A stretch of DNA of 64,000 nucleotides from Myxocyprinus asiaticus (Eukaryota; Chordata; Actinopteri; Cypriniformes; Catostomidae), in the NCBI RefSeq assembly GCF_019703515.2, contig NC_059387.1, positions 35,048,877 to 35,112,876 on the forward strand. Direction: 5' to 3'. The position numbers and the translations under genes are program-made. Shown piece by piece: positions 1-9,301 of the stretch. The notes beneath the pieces are model-generated. The model saw nothing but the letters and a program-made list of their open reading frames with translations. It was not told where the DNA came from and searched no databases. Each line of letters starts with the position of its first letter. Positions within the stretch are counted from its first letter, which is position 1.

Positions 1-1290
1 TGTTTGATCGGTTTTATTTATTTATTTTTTTGTCACATGAAAAAAAAAAAGCAAGTCTTTCTAGCAAGTCAGTCCACTGTCGGTGATCTTTTGAACGCTC
101 TCGGGACGCTATTTCCAGTTATGCCAGTGCAGCTCGTATTTACTTGAATGGGAGAACACCGAAATCTCAACTGGTATAATAAATGGTGCTTCTTTACCTC
201 ATATTACGCTAAAACACGAAATTTCCCGCCTTGCATAGCTAATGTGCATGCACGTTCTAGACTTGATTGACAGGCGATATCTGTATCTGAAAGATGATTG
301 GCCCTTTTACCTGTAAGGCGGGACTTCCTTTCTACATCCGTTGACCGTTGGGTGCTACAACATCTTGTTTGTCCGTTCCAATTTCTCCCGTTCATTTAAA
401 TAGAAGAAGTGGCCCATCTCTGCTAAATAGTCTCTGGTTACACTACCCTATTTTAATTTAGTGGACAAAAGTTTAAGATATTAAAAATAGATTTTTTTTA
501 AAAAGTTGTTTCACCACGTATTTTTTTGTTCGATAAATAATAATAAAAGATTATTACAAACTGCTTTTGCCGACATTTCTTTTTTTGAGAATTTCAGCTT
601 TTAATGAGATTAAAAAAAATAAAAATAAATGACCATCTAGGGACGGTTACGCCACATGACAATTTTGACTTTAATGCCTAGAAAAATATCAAAATGACTT
701 TAAAATTAGAAGCCTGTTATTAATAGTAGAGGTGTATTTAAGTAATTGTTTTGTGTGAATTGCATTTTTGTATAACTTTATAGATCCAGACATAAAATAA
801 TAACGAGTGTCGCTTCATTGACTATATTTATTTATTTGAAAACATTGATAAAACAATGTTAAATACAGGGTTCTCACGGTCATGGACGACCTGGAAACTT
901 CGTGGAATTTCTTTCCAGGCCTGGAACAAGTCGCAGAAGTTTCCGTATTGAATATACATTTTTCTAGTTATTGTATGCTCAGCTATAAAATATTTAATTG
1001 GCTAGATATTGTTCTAGTTGAGTAAAACTTGCTTGCAAGCCAAAGTGATGTCCAAGTTGTGAGTGAATTGTTCTTTTGAGTGCATAATCGGTCGAACCTT
1101 TTCACAAATTGATTTTTTATTTTTTTTAAGTCATTAAAATTCATTGGGTGGGTCATTAGGGTGTTATTGGACTAATATTTGGATGTACCCCTGCAGACAA
1201 TGACTGTTATCAATATTTTCATTTAGAGTGTATTTTGAGCATTCGATTGAAATAATGCCCTTAAAAATGCATCTTTCTTCTTTTCCGCAG
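1..1290. other. Intron upstream of window exon 1
   Basis: AT-rich non-coding sequence with no exon I can support. At 866-940 there is a CAGGGTTCTCACGGTCATGG-type stretch with TTTCCAGGCCTGGAA, an end fragment of a teleost repeat that recurs at 5591, 6690 and 59401. The domain I S5 and turret exon that must precede 1291 is not visible. The rest shows nothing I recognise. Confidence 0.6.
866..945 (+). repeat. Fragment of CAGGGTTCCCAC-type interspersed repeat
   Basis: Starts CAGGGTTCTCACGGTCATGG and continues with CCTGGAAA/CCAGGCCTGGAA words. It resembles the start of the elements at 6690 and 59401. Classification is uncertain; the terminal CAGGG is compatible with hAT-type ends. Confidence 0.5.
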
Positions 1291-1432
1291 CAAATGTCCT
1301 GATGGATTTGAATGTATGAAGACTGGACGGAACCCAAACTACGGCTACACGAGCTTCGATACCTTTGGATGGGCTTTTCTTTCCCTTTTCCGACTTATGA
1401 CGCAAGATTACTGGGAAAACCTTTATCATCAC
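1291..1432 (+). CDS. scn5a-like: Window exon 1: domain I pore loop (DEKA aspartate)
   Basis: The acceptor is a pyrimidine-rich tract ending in CAG at 1290, and the donor is CAC|GTCAGT. The first base completes a codon from an upstream exon outside the window; then 47 codons follow, starting [12 protein letters not shown]. The length of 142 nt is one I associate with the matching exon in vertebrate SCN genes. It encodes the extracellular turret and re-entrant pore loop of domain I. The motif [14 protein letters not shown] carries the selectivity-filter Asp (codon 1406-1408), followed by Tyr (1409-1411) at the position that sets tetrodotoxin affinity: Cys in mammalian Nav1.5, Phe or Tyr in toxin-sensitive channels. 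The outer-ring Glu (DYWE) is also present. The exon ends in two His codons where relatives I know have QQ or QL. Family identity is certain; boundaries are very likely. Confidence 0.96.
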
Positions 1433-1749
1433 GTCAGTACTTTTCCATTATCTGACATTCATGTTTTGCAGCACACTGAAAAAAACAACAACTTTATTAC
1501 TGAGTCTTATTTTCTGGAGAAAAAAAATATCTAAACATTCCTAAAAAAAATAAAATAAAATAAAATAAAAATACTTGAGAAGAAAAATAAAAAAAATACG
1601 CATTTCAATTAAAAAAAAAAAAAATCCATCAAATTGAATGAACTAATCTTTAATAAAATGAATAAATAAAATATTTTACATTTTATCAAGTTAATTTTGT
1701 TAAACATTACACAATTCAATTTAATGGAATTTTGTGATGAAATTAAAAT

Positions 1750-2142
1750 GTTTTTTTTTTTTTTTTTTTAATCCCATTTTTCTCCCAATTTGGAATGCCC
1801 AATTTCCACTACTAAGTCCTCGTGGTGGCATGGTTACTCAGCTCAATCCGGGTGGCGGAGGACAAGTCTCAGTTGCCTCCGCTTCTGAGACCGTCAATCC
1901 GTGCATCTTATCACGTGACTCGTTGTGCATGACACCGCGGAGACTCGCGCTACTCTCCACGATCCATGCACAACTTACCACATGCCCCATTGAGAGCGAG
2001 AACCACTAATCACGACCACGAGGAGGTTACCCCATGTGACTCTACCCTCCCTAGCAACCGGGCCAATTTGGTTGCTTAGGAGACCTGACTGGAGTCACTC
2101 AGCACACCCTGGATTCAAACTCGCGACTCCAGGGGTGGTAGT
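1750..2142 (-). mobile_element. tRNA-derived SINE, antisense, directly upstream of exon 2
   Basis: This is a copy of the most abundant repeat in the window. In + orientation it reads oligo(T), then CCCAATTTGGAATGCCCAAT, CCTCGTGGTGGCATGG and so on to GATTCAAACTCGCGACTCC; the reverse complement is a tRNA-like head with box B, followed by the family body and an A-rich tail. The outermost head is missing, so it is 5'-truncated. A probable target-site duplication TAAAATGT flanks it (1744-1751 and 2142-2149). Only 29 bp separate it from the exon at 2172. Confidence 0.85.
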
Positions 2143-2171
2143 AAAATGTGTTTTTATTGCTCTATCAACAG

Positions 2172-2369
2172 ACTCTACGGTCCGCTGGAAAGGCGTACAT
2201 GGTGTTTTTTGTGGTGGTGATCTTTCTGGGCTCCTTCTACCTGGTGAATCTGATTCTGGCTGTGGTGGCCATGGCGTACGAGGAGCAGAACCAGGCCACC
2301 ATCGCTGAAGCGCTGCAGAAAGAGCAAGAGTTTCAGCTCGCCATGGAACAGCTGAAGAAAGAGCAGCAG
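2172..2369 (+). CDS. scn5a-like: Window exon 2: domain I S6 and start of I-II linker
   Basis: 66 codons in phase 0, from [13 protein letters not shown] to MEQLKKEQQ, with acceptor ATCAACAG|ACT and donor CAG|GTGTGT. It contains the whole S6 helix of domain I ([21 protein letters not shown]), which lines the inner pore and carries part of the activation gate and the local-anaesthetic and batrachotoxin binding surface. The conserved EEQNQAT follows and starts a charged, probably helical linker segment. [10 protein letters not shown] is closest to Nav1.5; Nav1.6 has EEQNQATLEE. The acceptor lies only 29 bp downstream of an antisense SINE, so the normal upstream branch-site region has been displaced. 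Confidence 0.95.
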
Positions 2370-2618
2370 GTGTGTCAGATGTTCATGAAATGTTTGGACA
2401 TGTTTCACGTCATAGCTGTGACTATATTGTGTATTTTAGCGTGACAGGAATGCTGTATTGACCGATCAGCATCAAGGACCGCCATCATACAACCTCATGT
2501 CAACAAACCACGTCACTGAGCTTAATCTATTTTCATGCAACAAAAATAATTCTATCACGTAGCGCTAACTGAATCTGTCTTGTTGCAGTGATGTAAATGT
2601 TTATCTGGTGTCTCTCAG

Positions 2619-2795
2619 GTTGTTCAGAAAGTGCAGGAAACCGAGTCCCTCTTAACTGCGGACGTGTCGCCTTTTAGCTCGCAAGACAACAGAGGGATTC
2701 TGGACCGGAGGAAAAGCTCGAGGCTGCTGTCAGATGGGACAGAGGACAGCAGCAATGACAAAAAGGCAAAGCTGGACACTAAAGAGGGCATGAAG
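2619..2795 (+). CDS. scn5a-like: Window exon 3: I-II linker, first cytoplasmic part
   Basis: 59 codons in phase 0 between a CTCTCAG acceptor and an AAG|GTAGAT donor. The frame is fixed by continuity with exon 2 (KEQQ then VVQKVQETESLL). The peptide is hydrophilic, as expected of this fast-evolving cytoplasmic linker. It carries RRKSS (2706-2720), a protein kinase A consensus, and ends KLDTKEGMK. I do not recognise a diagnostic family motif here, so the call rests on open frame, codon phase and position. The reverse strand is also open for 66 codons but has no family resemblance. Confidence 0.85.
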
Positions 2796-3315
2796 GTAGA
2801 TTTACTTAATAATAAATAAAACAAACCAAGCCATTTTTGGACTATTAAAGGGATTCATAACTCTGTCATGATACTCACCCTCATGTCGTTCCAAACCCGT
2901 TTAACTTTCTTTCTACTGTGGAACATAAAAGGAGATATTTAGGATAATGTTCACGCTGCTCTTTTGCATTCAATGAAAGTGGCTGTGGACAGACGCTGTT
3001 GAACTTGAAAAATGGCAAATAAGTTATTAACATTAAAGTCCACAAGTCTTTTGATTTTAAATGATAGATTTGTGTGAGGAGCCAAATTTAAGTTTGTTAT
3101 TCACTGAAAATCTTCCCCTCCACAAATCTAAAATCGCATATTCAGGCACAGCACGGCAGGTTTGACGTAAAAATGCTGTTTTTATTGCTTAGTAACTGAA
3201 AAAAGTTTTAAAGTGTGTGTGAATTAAGAGGAAATATTAAATTTCAGTTTATCACACAAAGTGCAAGACTTCTTATTGAGTATTTTTGTCTTGTTTTCCT
3301 GAAAGAAAATATCAG

Positions 3316-3482
3316 TAACACTTTACAATAAGGTTGTATTTGTTAACATTCAGTTAACAATTAAAAATACTATTTCAGCACTCATTAATGGGTTAATGTT
3401 CATTTTAACATACAGTATACTAATGTTTATGTTAATGATAATGTGAATATGTTAACATGAGTTAATGCATTATGAACAGGGT
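3316..3482 (+). repeat. AACACTTTACAATAAGGTT-type interspersed repeat
   Basis: Begins AACACTTTACAATAAGGTTG and continues with repeated TTAACAT/GTTAATG words, typical of a widespread teleost repeat. A related stretch ending TTTAAAGTGTTTCC is at 57835-57990. Confidence 0.6.
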
Positions 3483-3663
3483 ATGAAGTTAACTTTTTTG
3501 TCCACCAACCACAGCAGCGGGTGAATGGCAAATTTTACCAGCCACTTTGAGTTTTCTTTGATAATATATATGCAACTTCAACAATGCTAGTTTAGAATAA
3601 AATATAACATATGTAATGTAGTGTTTAAGGTATTACATTTGTAAAAATGGGCAAAAACATGTG

Positions 3664-3939
3664 GCATCTTATCACGTGGAGACCTAGCGCGCGTGTGGAG
3701 GCTTCACGCTATTCTCCGCGGCATCCACGCACAACTCACCACGCGCCCCACCGAGAGCAAGAACCACATTATAGCAACCACGAGGAGGTTACCCTATGTG
3801 ACTCTACCCTCCCTAGCAACCGGGCCAATTTGGTTGCTTCGGAGACCCGGCTAGAGTCACTCAGCGCGCCCTGGATTCAAACTCGCAACTCCAGTTGTGG
3901 TAGTCACACGTCTTTACTTGCTGAGCTACCCAGACCCCG
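3664..3939 (-). mobile_element. tRNA-derived SINE, antisense, tail-truncated
   Basis: Runs from GCATCTTATCACGTGGAGAC to CTGAGCTACCCAGACCCC, so the tRNA-like head is complete (reverse complement begins GGGGTCTGGGTAGCTCAG) and the 3' part of the SINE is missing. It lies inside the larger repeat at 2846-4301. Confidence 0.85.
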
Positions 3940-4347
3940 TGTATACAGCTTTGTAACAAAACTGAGCAAAATTGCTACTGCATATCCGTGGATCTAAGAA
4001 ATGAGTGAGCAGTTGATTCCATTCCATAGAATCCACGGCGCGATACAGAGGTGGAACGCGCGTCTGTATGCGGGGACGAATAACACGTGCATCAATGGCT
4101 TTTCTTTCGTCTGTTCTCCAAAATATAATCAAGTGTGCTTCTTCAAAGCTGCGTCTTTGTGTCTAACAGCATTTATTGTCATTTGTCACTCCGAGACATC
4201 TTACATCACCCGCCACTGTGGCTGGTAGATGAGCAAAATTACCCACATGAGAACATGTGGAACCACATGAGGGTGAGTAAATTATGATGGAATTTTCCTG
4301 CGTCAGTATCCAGATAAAGATCATTTCACTCTTTTTTTCCCCCCCAG

Positions 4348-4701
4348 CAATCACATTGTTTGCTCGTTCGGACTCTCTCCTTGCGGGCCAGACGGGAAAG
4401 TCAGGTGAGCATCTTCAACTTCAGACCGTCAAACAAAGACTCGGATGTGGATTTCGCGGACGATGAGTTCAGCAATCACGGAGATTCGGACAGTCGCGGC
4501 GGCTCGCTGGCACTGCCCTGGAGCAGACGACGCACCAGCGCTCAGAGCACGTGCAGTCACACCTCACAGTTCTTCTTCCCGAGTCTCAACATCAACGGCA
4601 AACTCTTCGTAGCCATAGACCAGAACGGCATCTCAGGCCCAGGGCCGCTGTCTCCTCTCCCGCTGCCCACCTGCACGATGGAGAAGGTCAAAGAGGAAAG
4701 T
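4348..4701 (+). CDS. scn5a-like: Window exon 4: I-II linker regulatory segment with PKA-type sites
   Basis: 118 codons in phase 0 after a TTTTTTTCCCCCCCAG acceptor, with donor AGT|GTGAGT. The conserved linker signature is SQVSIFNFR followed by VDFADDEFSNHGDSDSR, matching the S-IF-FR / DFADDE pattern of all Nav I-II linkers. Then comes SLALPWSRRRTSAQS; the block PW..RRTSAQ is shared with Nav1.5, where the RRTS serine region is a known protein kinase A target that modulates cardiac current. Kinase consensus sites are RRES (4390-4401) and RRTS (4528-4539). A strong internal donor-like site, CAG|GTGAGC, lies at 4404/4405 and would keep the frame if used. The exon start is chosen by the pyrimidine tract and phase; the first few codons are the least certain part. 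Confidence 0.93.
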
Positions 4702-4968
4702 GTGAGTGTATTTATGCTTTTAATCAAACGAGGTACGGGATTATTCACAGTGGAATCAGGTAAATTGGAAACAGCATGAAAACATTTGTGTTAGAACACA
4801 TGTACATCACATGAGTCACTCTGGATGTATAGATTAAATACTTCCCTGGACAGATGTTGAAATATTCTTGAGCTGGGCACAGAGTTATAAATCCATAAGG
4901 GTCTTCGGATCATGTTTCTAGAGATAAACCATTCATTGATTTGAGTGATATTTTTATAACAATGTTAA

Positions 4969-5275
4969 TCTTCTACTTAATTGGTTATTGGTTCAGATAG
5001 ATATTTAATTTAAATGTTAAATAATGAGCACTTTGTTATAATTGACTTAGTTTGTCAACAATTTTATTGTAATAATAATAATAATAAATATAGCTGCAAG
5101 CAGCAATTGTCGGGGTTCAAGCCTTTTAAGAACTTTGAAAGTATGCAAAAAAGGTATGTATTTGTATATGTATGTGTACTTTGTAAGTTGCTGAATTTGC
5201 AAACAATTTGCTCTGCTTGCAGCTATATTTATTATTATTATTAGTAGTAGTAGTAGTAGTAATAATAATAAATAC

Positions 5276-5309
<34 letters not shown>

Positions 5310-5532
5310 CTATATATCAGCCTATTTTACACATTTCATAACAAAATTCAATCAAAATTAATTCTGTAATGTTTAACAAAATTAGATTAATAATTGTATT
5401 TATTTTCAGGTCTGCAAAAGTAATGGAAATTTCTCATTTATAGCAATATTCACACTTTTCTACTTAATTGGTTATTGGTTCAGATAAATAGTTATAATTG
5501 ACTAAGTTTGTCAATAATAATATTGTTATTGT

Positions 5533-5571
<39 letters not shown>
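4969..5571 (+). repeat. Pair of direct repeats spaced about 488 bp, with TAA/TG microsatellites
   Basis: The stretch CTACTTAATTGGTTATTGGT TCAGATA occurs at about 4973 and 5461. Both copies are followed by TTATAATTGACT(T/A)AGTTTGTCAA and a TAA-type microsatellite. A (TG)n tract lies at 5279-5308 and (ATA)n at 5533-5571. This looks like an old tandem duplication within the intron. Confidence 0.6.
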
Positions 5572-5572
<1 letters not shown>

Positions 5573-5590
5573 CATATAGTTTTTGTTGTT

Positions 5591-5928
5591 CAGGCTCCCC
5601 ACAGTCATGACAATTAATAAAATCTTAAAAGTAATGGAAATTTACCAAAATTGATTTTTATAGTTTTAAAACATTTAATCATCTAGAAATTACTCTTGTG
5701 TACAGCTTGTGTAGCGTAAAACATTCTTGCAAGACAGTGATGTTCGATTTGTAAGCACAATGGTTTTTTTTCAGTTGCTATTTTCAGTGAATTAGTTGAA
5801 ATGGTTCATAAACCAGTCTAAATGATTCATTATCCAATAGTTTAGAATTAAATCACAAACGACTGTAAAAGGTCATGGCAAAGTCATGGAAAATCATTGG
5901 TCAAAAACGGTGTGAAGTTGGGAACCCC
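5591..5928. mobile_element. Possible hAT-type MITE
   Basis: Begins CAGGCTCCCCACAGTCATG and ends GAAGTTGGGAACCCC, forming imperfect terminal inverted repeats about 338 bp apart. Flanking octamers TTTGTTGT and ATTGCTGT are only partly alike. Internal words (GTAATGGAAATTT, GTCATGGAAAATC) match the repeat family at 6690 and 59401. No transposase is present. Confidence 0.45.
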
Positions 5929-6689
5929 GATTGCTGTCGCTTATTGATTATTTAGTTATAATTCTGCCCAACAGCAGAAAATAACGATAATTAATAATAG
6001 ATTCTGCATATCAGTTACAGTATAATTGACTCTGCAGATTAAACTGAGGAAGTATTTTCACAAATCACCTATAATGATATGTGATCTGTGATAGAACAGA
6101 AAATAGAGTTTAGTTTAAAAACTCTTCATGTTTCTGAATCTGGCTGACCTTGAAATTACTGGTGACCACCAAAGACTGACAGAAACAGCCTCACCTTTTC
6201 AAGGTCTCTTTCAGTAAACAGAATATGATCAGTAGGACTAACAGAAGTGTTTGTGTCAGAGCACACTGTCAGACTGATGTCTACTTATTATATTCATATA
6301 TTCAGTGCTTTTTAACTCGCATGAGAGTGTTTATACTGATGTTCATTTCCTTCAATGGCAGAATGAAAACATGCTGTGTAATGAAAAGTATTATGTAACT
6401 GAGAACTCTTCACGCCTCTGTGCTTTATTACATTTGTAAATGATCATTTTTTCCAATTGTCAAATGAAATATAATTCTAATATTAAGTCTGGGGTTATTT
6501 CAGTGTAATAAGCCAACAGATTGTATTCATTTTAGACAAATTTTAATCATTATTATTATTATTATTATCATAAAACATTATAATTAAACTAATATCAGAA
6601 TTAATAACATTCTAATAAAAAATATTATATTTAAATAATTCATTATTATTACTATTAAATTATTAATAATGCATATAGTTTATATTGTT

Positions 6690-6796
6690 CAGGGTTCCCA
6701 TGATTATGGAAAACCTGAAATTATCAGGCAATTTTTAAATTGTGTTTTCCAGACCTGGAAAAGACCTTACGTGCTTTCAAATATTCAGATTTAGGA
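6690..6796 (+). repeat. CAGGGTTCCCAT-type repeat fragment
   Basis: Starts CAGGGTTCCCATGATTATGG and contains TTTTCCAGACCTGGAAAAG, cut short by the SINE that begins at 6797. A related CCAGACCTGGAAAATACC is at 7678. Confidence 0.5.
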
Positions 6797-7231
6797 GGTC
6801 TGGGTATCTCAGCGAGTATTGACGCTGACTATCACACCTGGAGTCGTGAGTTCGAATCCAGGGTGTGCTGAGTGACTCCAGCCAGGTCTCCTAAGCAACC
6901 AAATTGGCCCGGTTGCTAGGGAGGGTAGAGTCACATGGGGTAACCTCCTCGTGGTCACTATAATGTGGTTCTCGCTCTCGGTGGGGCGCGTGGTGAGTTG
7001 TGCGTGGATGCCGCGGAGAATAGCGTGAAGCCTCCATATGCACTACGTCTCCGCGGTAACACGCTCAACAAGTCACGTGATAAGATGCGCGGATTGACGG
7101 TCTCAGACGCGGAGGCAGCTGAGATTCGTCCTCCGCCACCCTGATTGAGGCGAGTCACTACACCACCACGAGGACTTAGAGCGCATTGGGAATTGGGCAT
7201 TCCAAATTCGGGAGAAAAGGGGAGAAAAAAA
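6797..7231 (+). mobile_element. tRNA-derived SINE, near full length
   Basis: The head GGTCTGGGTATCTCAGCGAG carries an A-box-like region; GAGTTCGAATCC is the B box of a Pol III promoter; the body is AACCAAATTGGCCCGGTTGC to CTCCGCCACC; and the tail is GGGAATTGGGCATTCCAAAT followed by A-rich sequence. About 435 bp. The open frame on the opposite strand is incidental. Confidence 0.9.
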
Positions 7232-8248
7232 ATAAAAAAATAAAAAAATACATATTAAAATTTAAATATGAGGTCTGGAGTTATTTTAATGTAATAAACC
7301 AACAGATTTAATTCATTTTAGAAACTTTTCTGTGGTTGATTATTATTATTATTAGAACCATCAAGCATTATGAATAAATTCATATTTTAATTAATAATAT
7401 TGTAATTAAATGTTAGAATGAAATAATTCATTATTAGTATTACCATTATATTATTAATAATAATCATAATACTACTACTACTACTAATAATAATAATACA
7501 ATTAATATAATCATTAATAATAATATTAATAATATTATTATTACATTAATATTATAATTAGTAATATTGCAATTAAATATTTTAATTAAAAAATGCATCA
7601 CTATTTTTATTGTTATTATTATTACTATTATTTTTACATTATTAATAATGCATATTATTATAATAATTTTTAAATGTTCCAGACCTGGAAAATACCTTAT
7701 GTGCTTTATTACATTTGTAAATGATCTTGTTTTTTTTTTATTACATTTAAAATGTAATAATTGTAATATGAAGTCTGGGGCTATTTTAAAGTAACAAGCC
7801 AACAGATTTTATACATGTAAGGAAAAAGTACTGTGGTGGTACAATGGCACATATAATGATTACCATAGTTATGTAATGTTGTAACATGGTACAAAACATG
7901 AGGATATCATAGCTCAGATCAATCATATTGACATATTGGATTGAGATCTCTTCTGAAACTCTAATGTGACATTACTAAGTAATTTTTTCAGGTCGCCACT
8001 TGCATTCCATTTTATTTCAGTGTAGGAGGAATAATTGAGATATGTATCTGATTCTGCTCTCTTATGGAGATGCATATAAGCTTTTACAATCGTGTTTTTT
8101 GTAGAGTTGCCAGAAATATCATAAATACTCACAGGTGTCTGAAAACTGTCTGGACTGTCTGATAGAGGCATGGAAATCCTGTTGTCTTGGTGATGCAGTC
8201 ATGGTAACGTAGCAACAGATGTTGAATAGAGTTGCACCGGTGTCTCCT

Positions 8249-8250
<2 letters not shown>

Positions 8251-8279
<29 letters not shown>
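8251..8279. repeat. (CA)n microsatellite
   Basis: About 14 uninterrupted CA units, 370 bp upstream of exon 5. Confidence 0.95.
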
Positions 8280-8281
<2 letters not shown>

Positions 8282-8647
8282 CCGCAGGAAGTTGCAGTGG
8301 TGTTTTCCTGCTCGTCTGAACAGCGGGTGTAGGCGTTATAGTGCGCTCCTGCGTCAGACCTTTGATTACCTGCCATCAAAAACACATTATATAATAAGAT
8401 GGCCATTGTTGCAGATGACCATTATAGAACTGACTCAAGCGCCCTAATGATAAAATAACACCATCAGGCTCTTCCAGCAAATGGGTGAAAGCGTTTGACA
8501 GAAATTAACATAGTTGACAGCACATTTCCCATAATGCCTGTTATTACAAATGCATGTTTTTTTTTTTTTTTTTGACTGAGGGTTAATTTCTACTTTTATT
8601 AGTGTTTTGTAATTGCATTGAATAGGTTGATCTTTTGCGTCTTACAG

Positions 8648-8756
8648 GGGCACAACTCTGCCAATGAGCTGAGCAGTATGCTTCTACCCCAACTGCCCCT
8701 GGAGGGTCGCAACCGGGCCCTGAGCGCCACCAGCTACATCACTGATGCCATGGAAG
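8648..8756 (+). CDS. scn5a-like: Window exon 5: end of I-II linker
   Basis: 109 nt: 36 codons plus one base, entering in phase 0 and leaving in phase 1. It reads GHNSANELSSMLLPQLPLEG then RNRALSATSYITDAME. RALSATS matches the RALSAVS stretch of Nav1.5 before the conserved ELEES block. The acceptor is CTTACAG and the donor GAAG|GTAACA. The split codon G|AA is completed by the next exon to give Glu, which yields [12 protein letters not shown] across the junction as the family requires. Short, but codon phase and linker motif both support it. Confidence 0.93.
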
Positions 8757-9301
8757 GTAACACACAACTCCAAAGCAAGCAATAACACAAACGAGACAAC
8801 GATCAAACTACAATGAGATATTAGGCCTGAAACAACGATTTAATGTGCATTAAATCAACAATCTTTTTCAACGAGGTGCGTGTGAGGACAGTGGTGTCGT
8901 CTCCACCTGCTCGCTGTTAATATCATCCTCTGAGACTTCACTCGCTGTTGTTTTGAGAGGAGAGGTGTAACCCACCTCGCTGACGTGACATCCCTTGGGC
9001 GGCATGTGAAACGAGGCGAATCCCTGAGCGCTTTTAGCGAATAATTTCGTAATAAAATGTCCTTACAGTTTTAAACCTGTTACACCCAATGGGAGAGTGT
9101 GTTTTAAGAAGCTCAAGCATAAATCATCAGTGGAAGTTTATTTTGTTTTCTAAGTGATGTTCAAGTTTGCGATGTTCCCGCTGGGAAACTACTGTGCGTA
9201 AAGAAGGGTTTAAACCAACACATTGGTTTTATCGTACAATCACACCTCAAAGAAAATAACAATGATTATATAGAAAAAAACTCCATAGTTTTACCACCAT
9301 T

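Larger units (their letters stand above)
2846..4301 (+). mobile_element. Composite non-autonomous DNA element of the CTCACCCTCATG family, interrupted
   Basis: The left side (2846-2930) reads TAAAGGGATTC then ACTCACCCTCATGTCGTTCC; the right side (4263-4300) is its mirror, CATGAGGGTGAGTAAATTAT then GATGGAATTTT. This is the terminal-inverted-repeat pattern of a very common teleost element. Between them lie a CTTTACAATAAGGTT-type repeat (3316-3480) and a SINE fragment (3664-3939). The outermost right end is lost. Exact borders are approximate. Confidence 0.6.
6420..7820 (+). repeat. Three degenerate direct repeat units, one carrying a SINE
   Basis: The block (G/A)GTCTGG(G/A)G.TATTT...GTAA(T/C)AA(G/A)CC AACAGATT is found at about 6487, 7271 and 7772. 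Two of the three are preceded by TGTGCTTTATTACATTTGTA AATGATC. Removing the SINE (434 bp) between the first two leaves spacings of about 350 and 500 bp. Between units the DNA is mostly ATT/TAA microsatellite. No gene is seen. Confidence 0.55.

Noticed and set aside
1223..1432. Minus-strand frame over exon 1
   Set aside because: It is the shadow of the sodium-channel exon, which matches the family residue by residue on the + strand.
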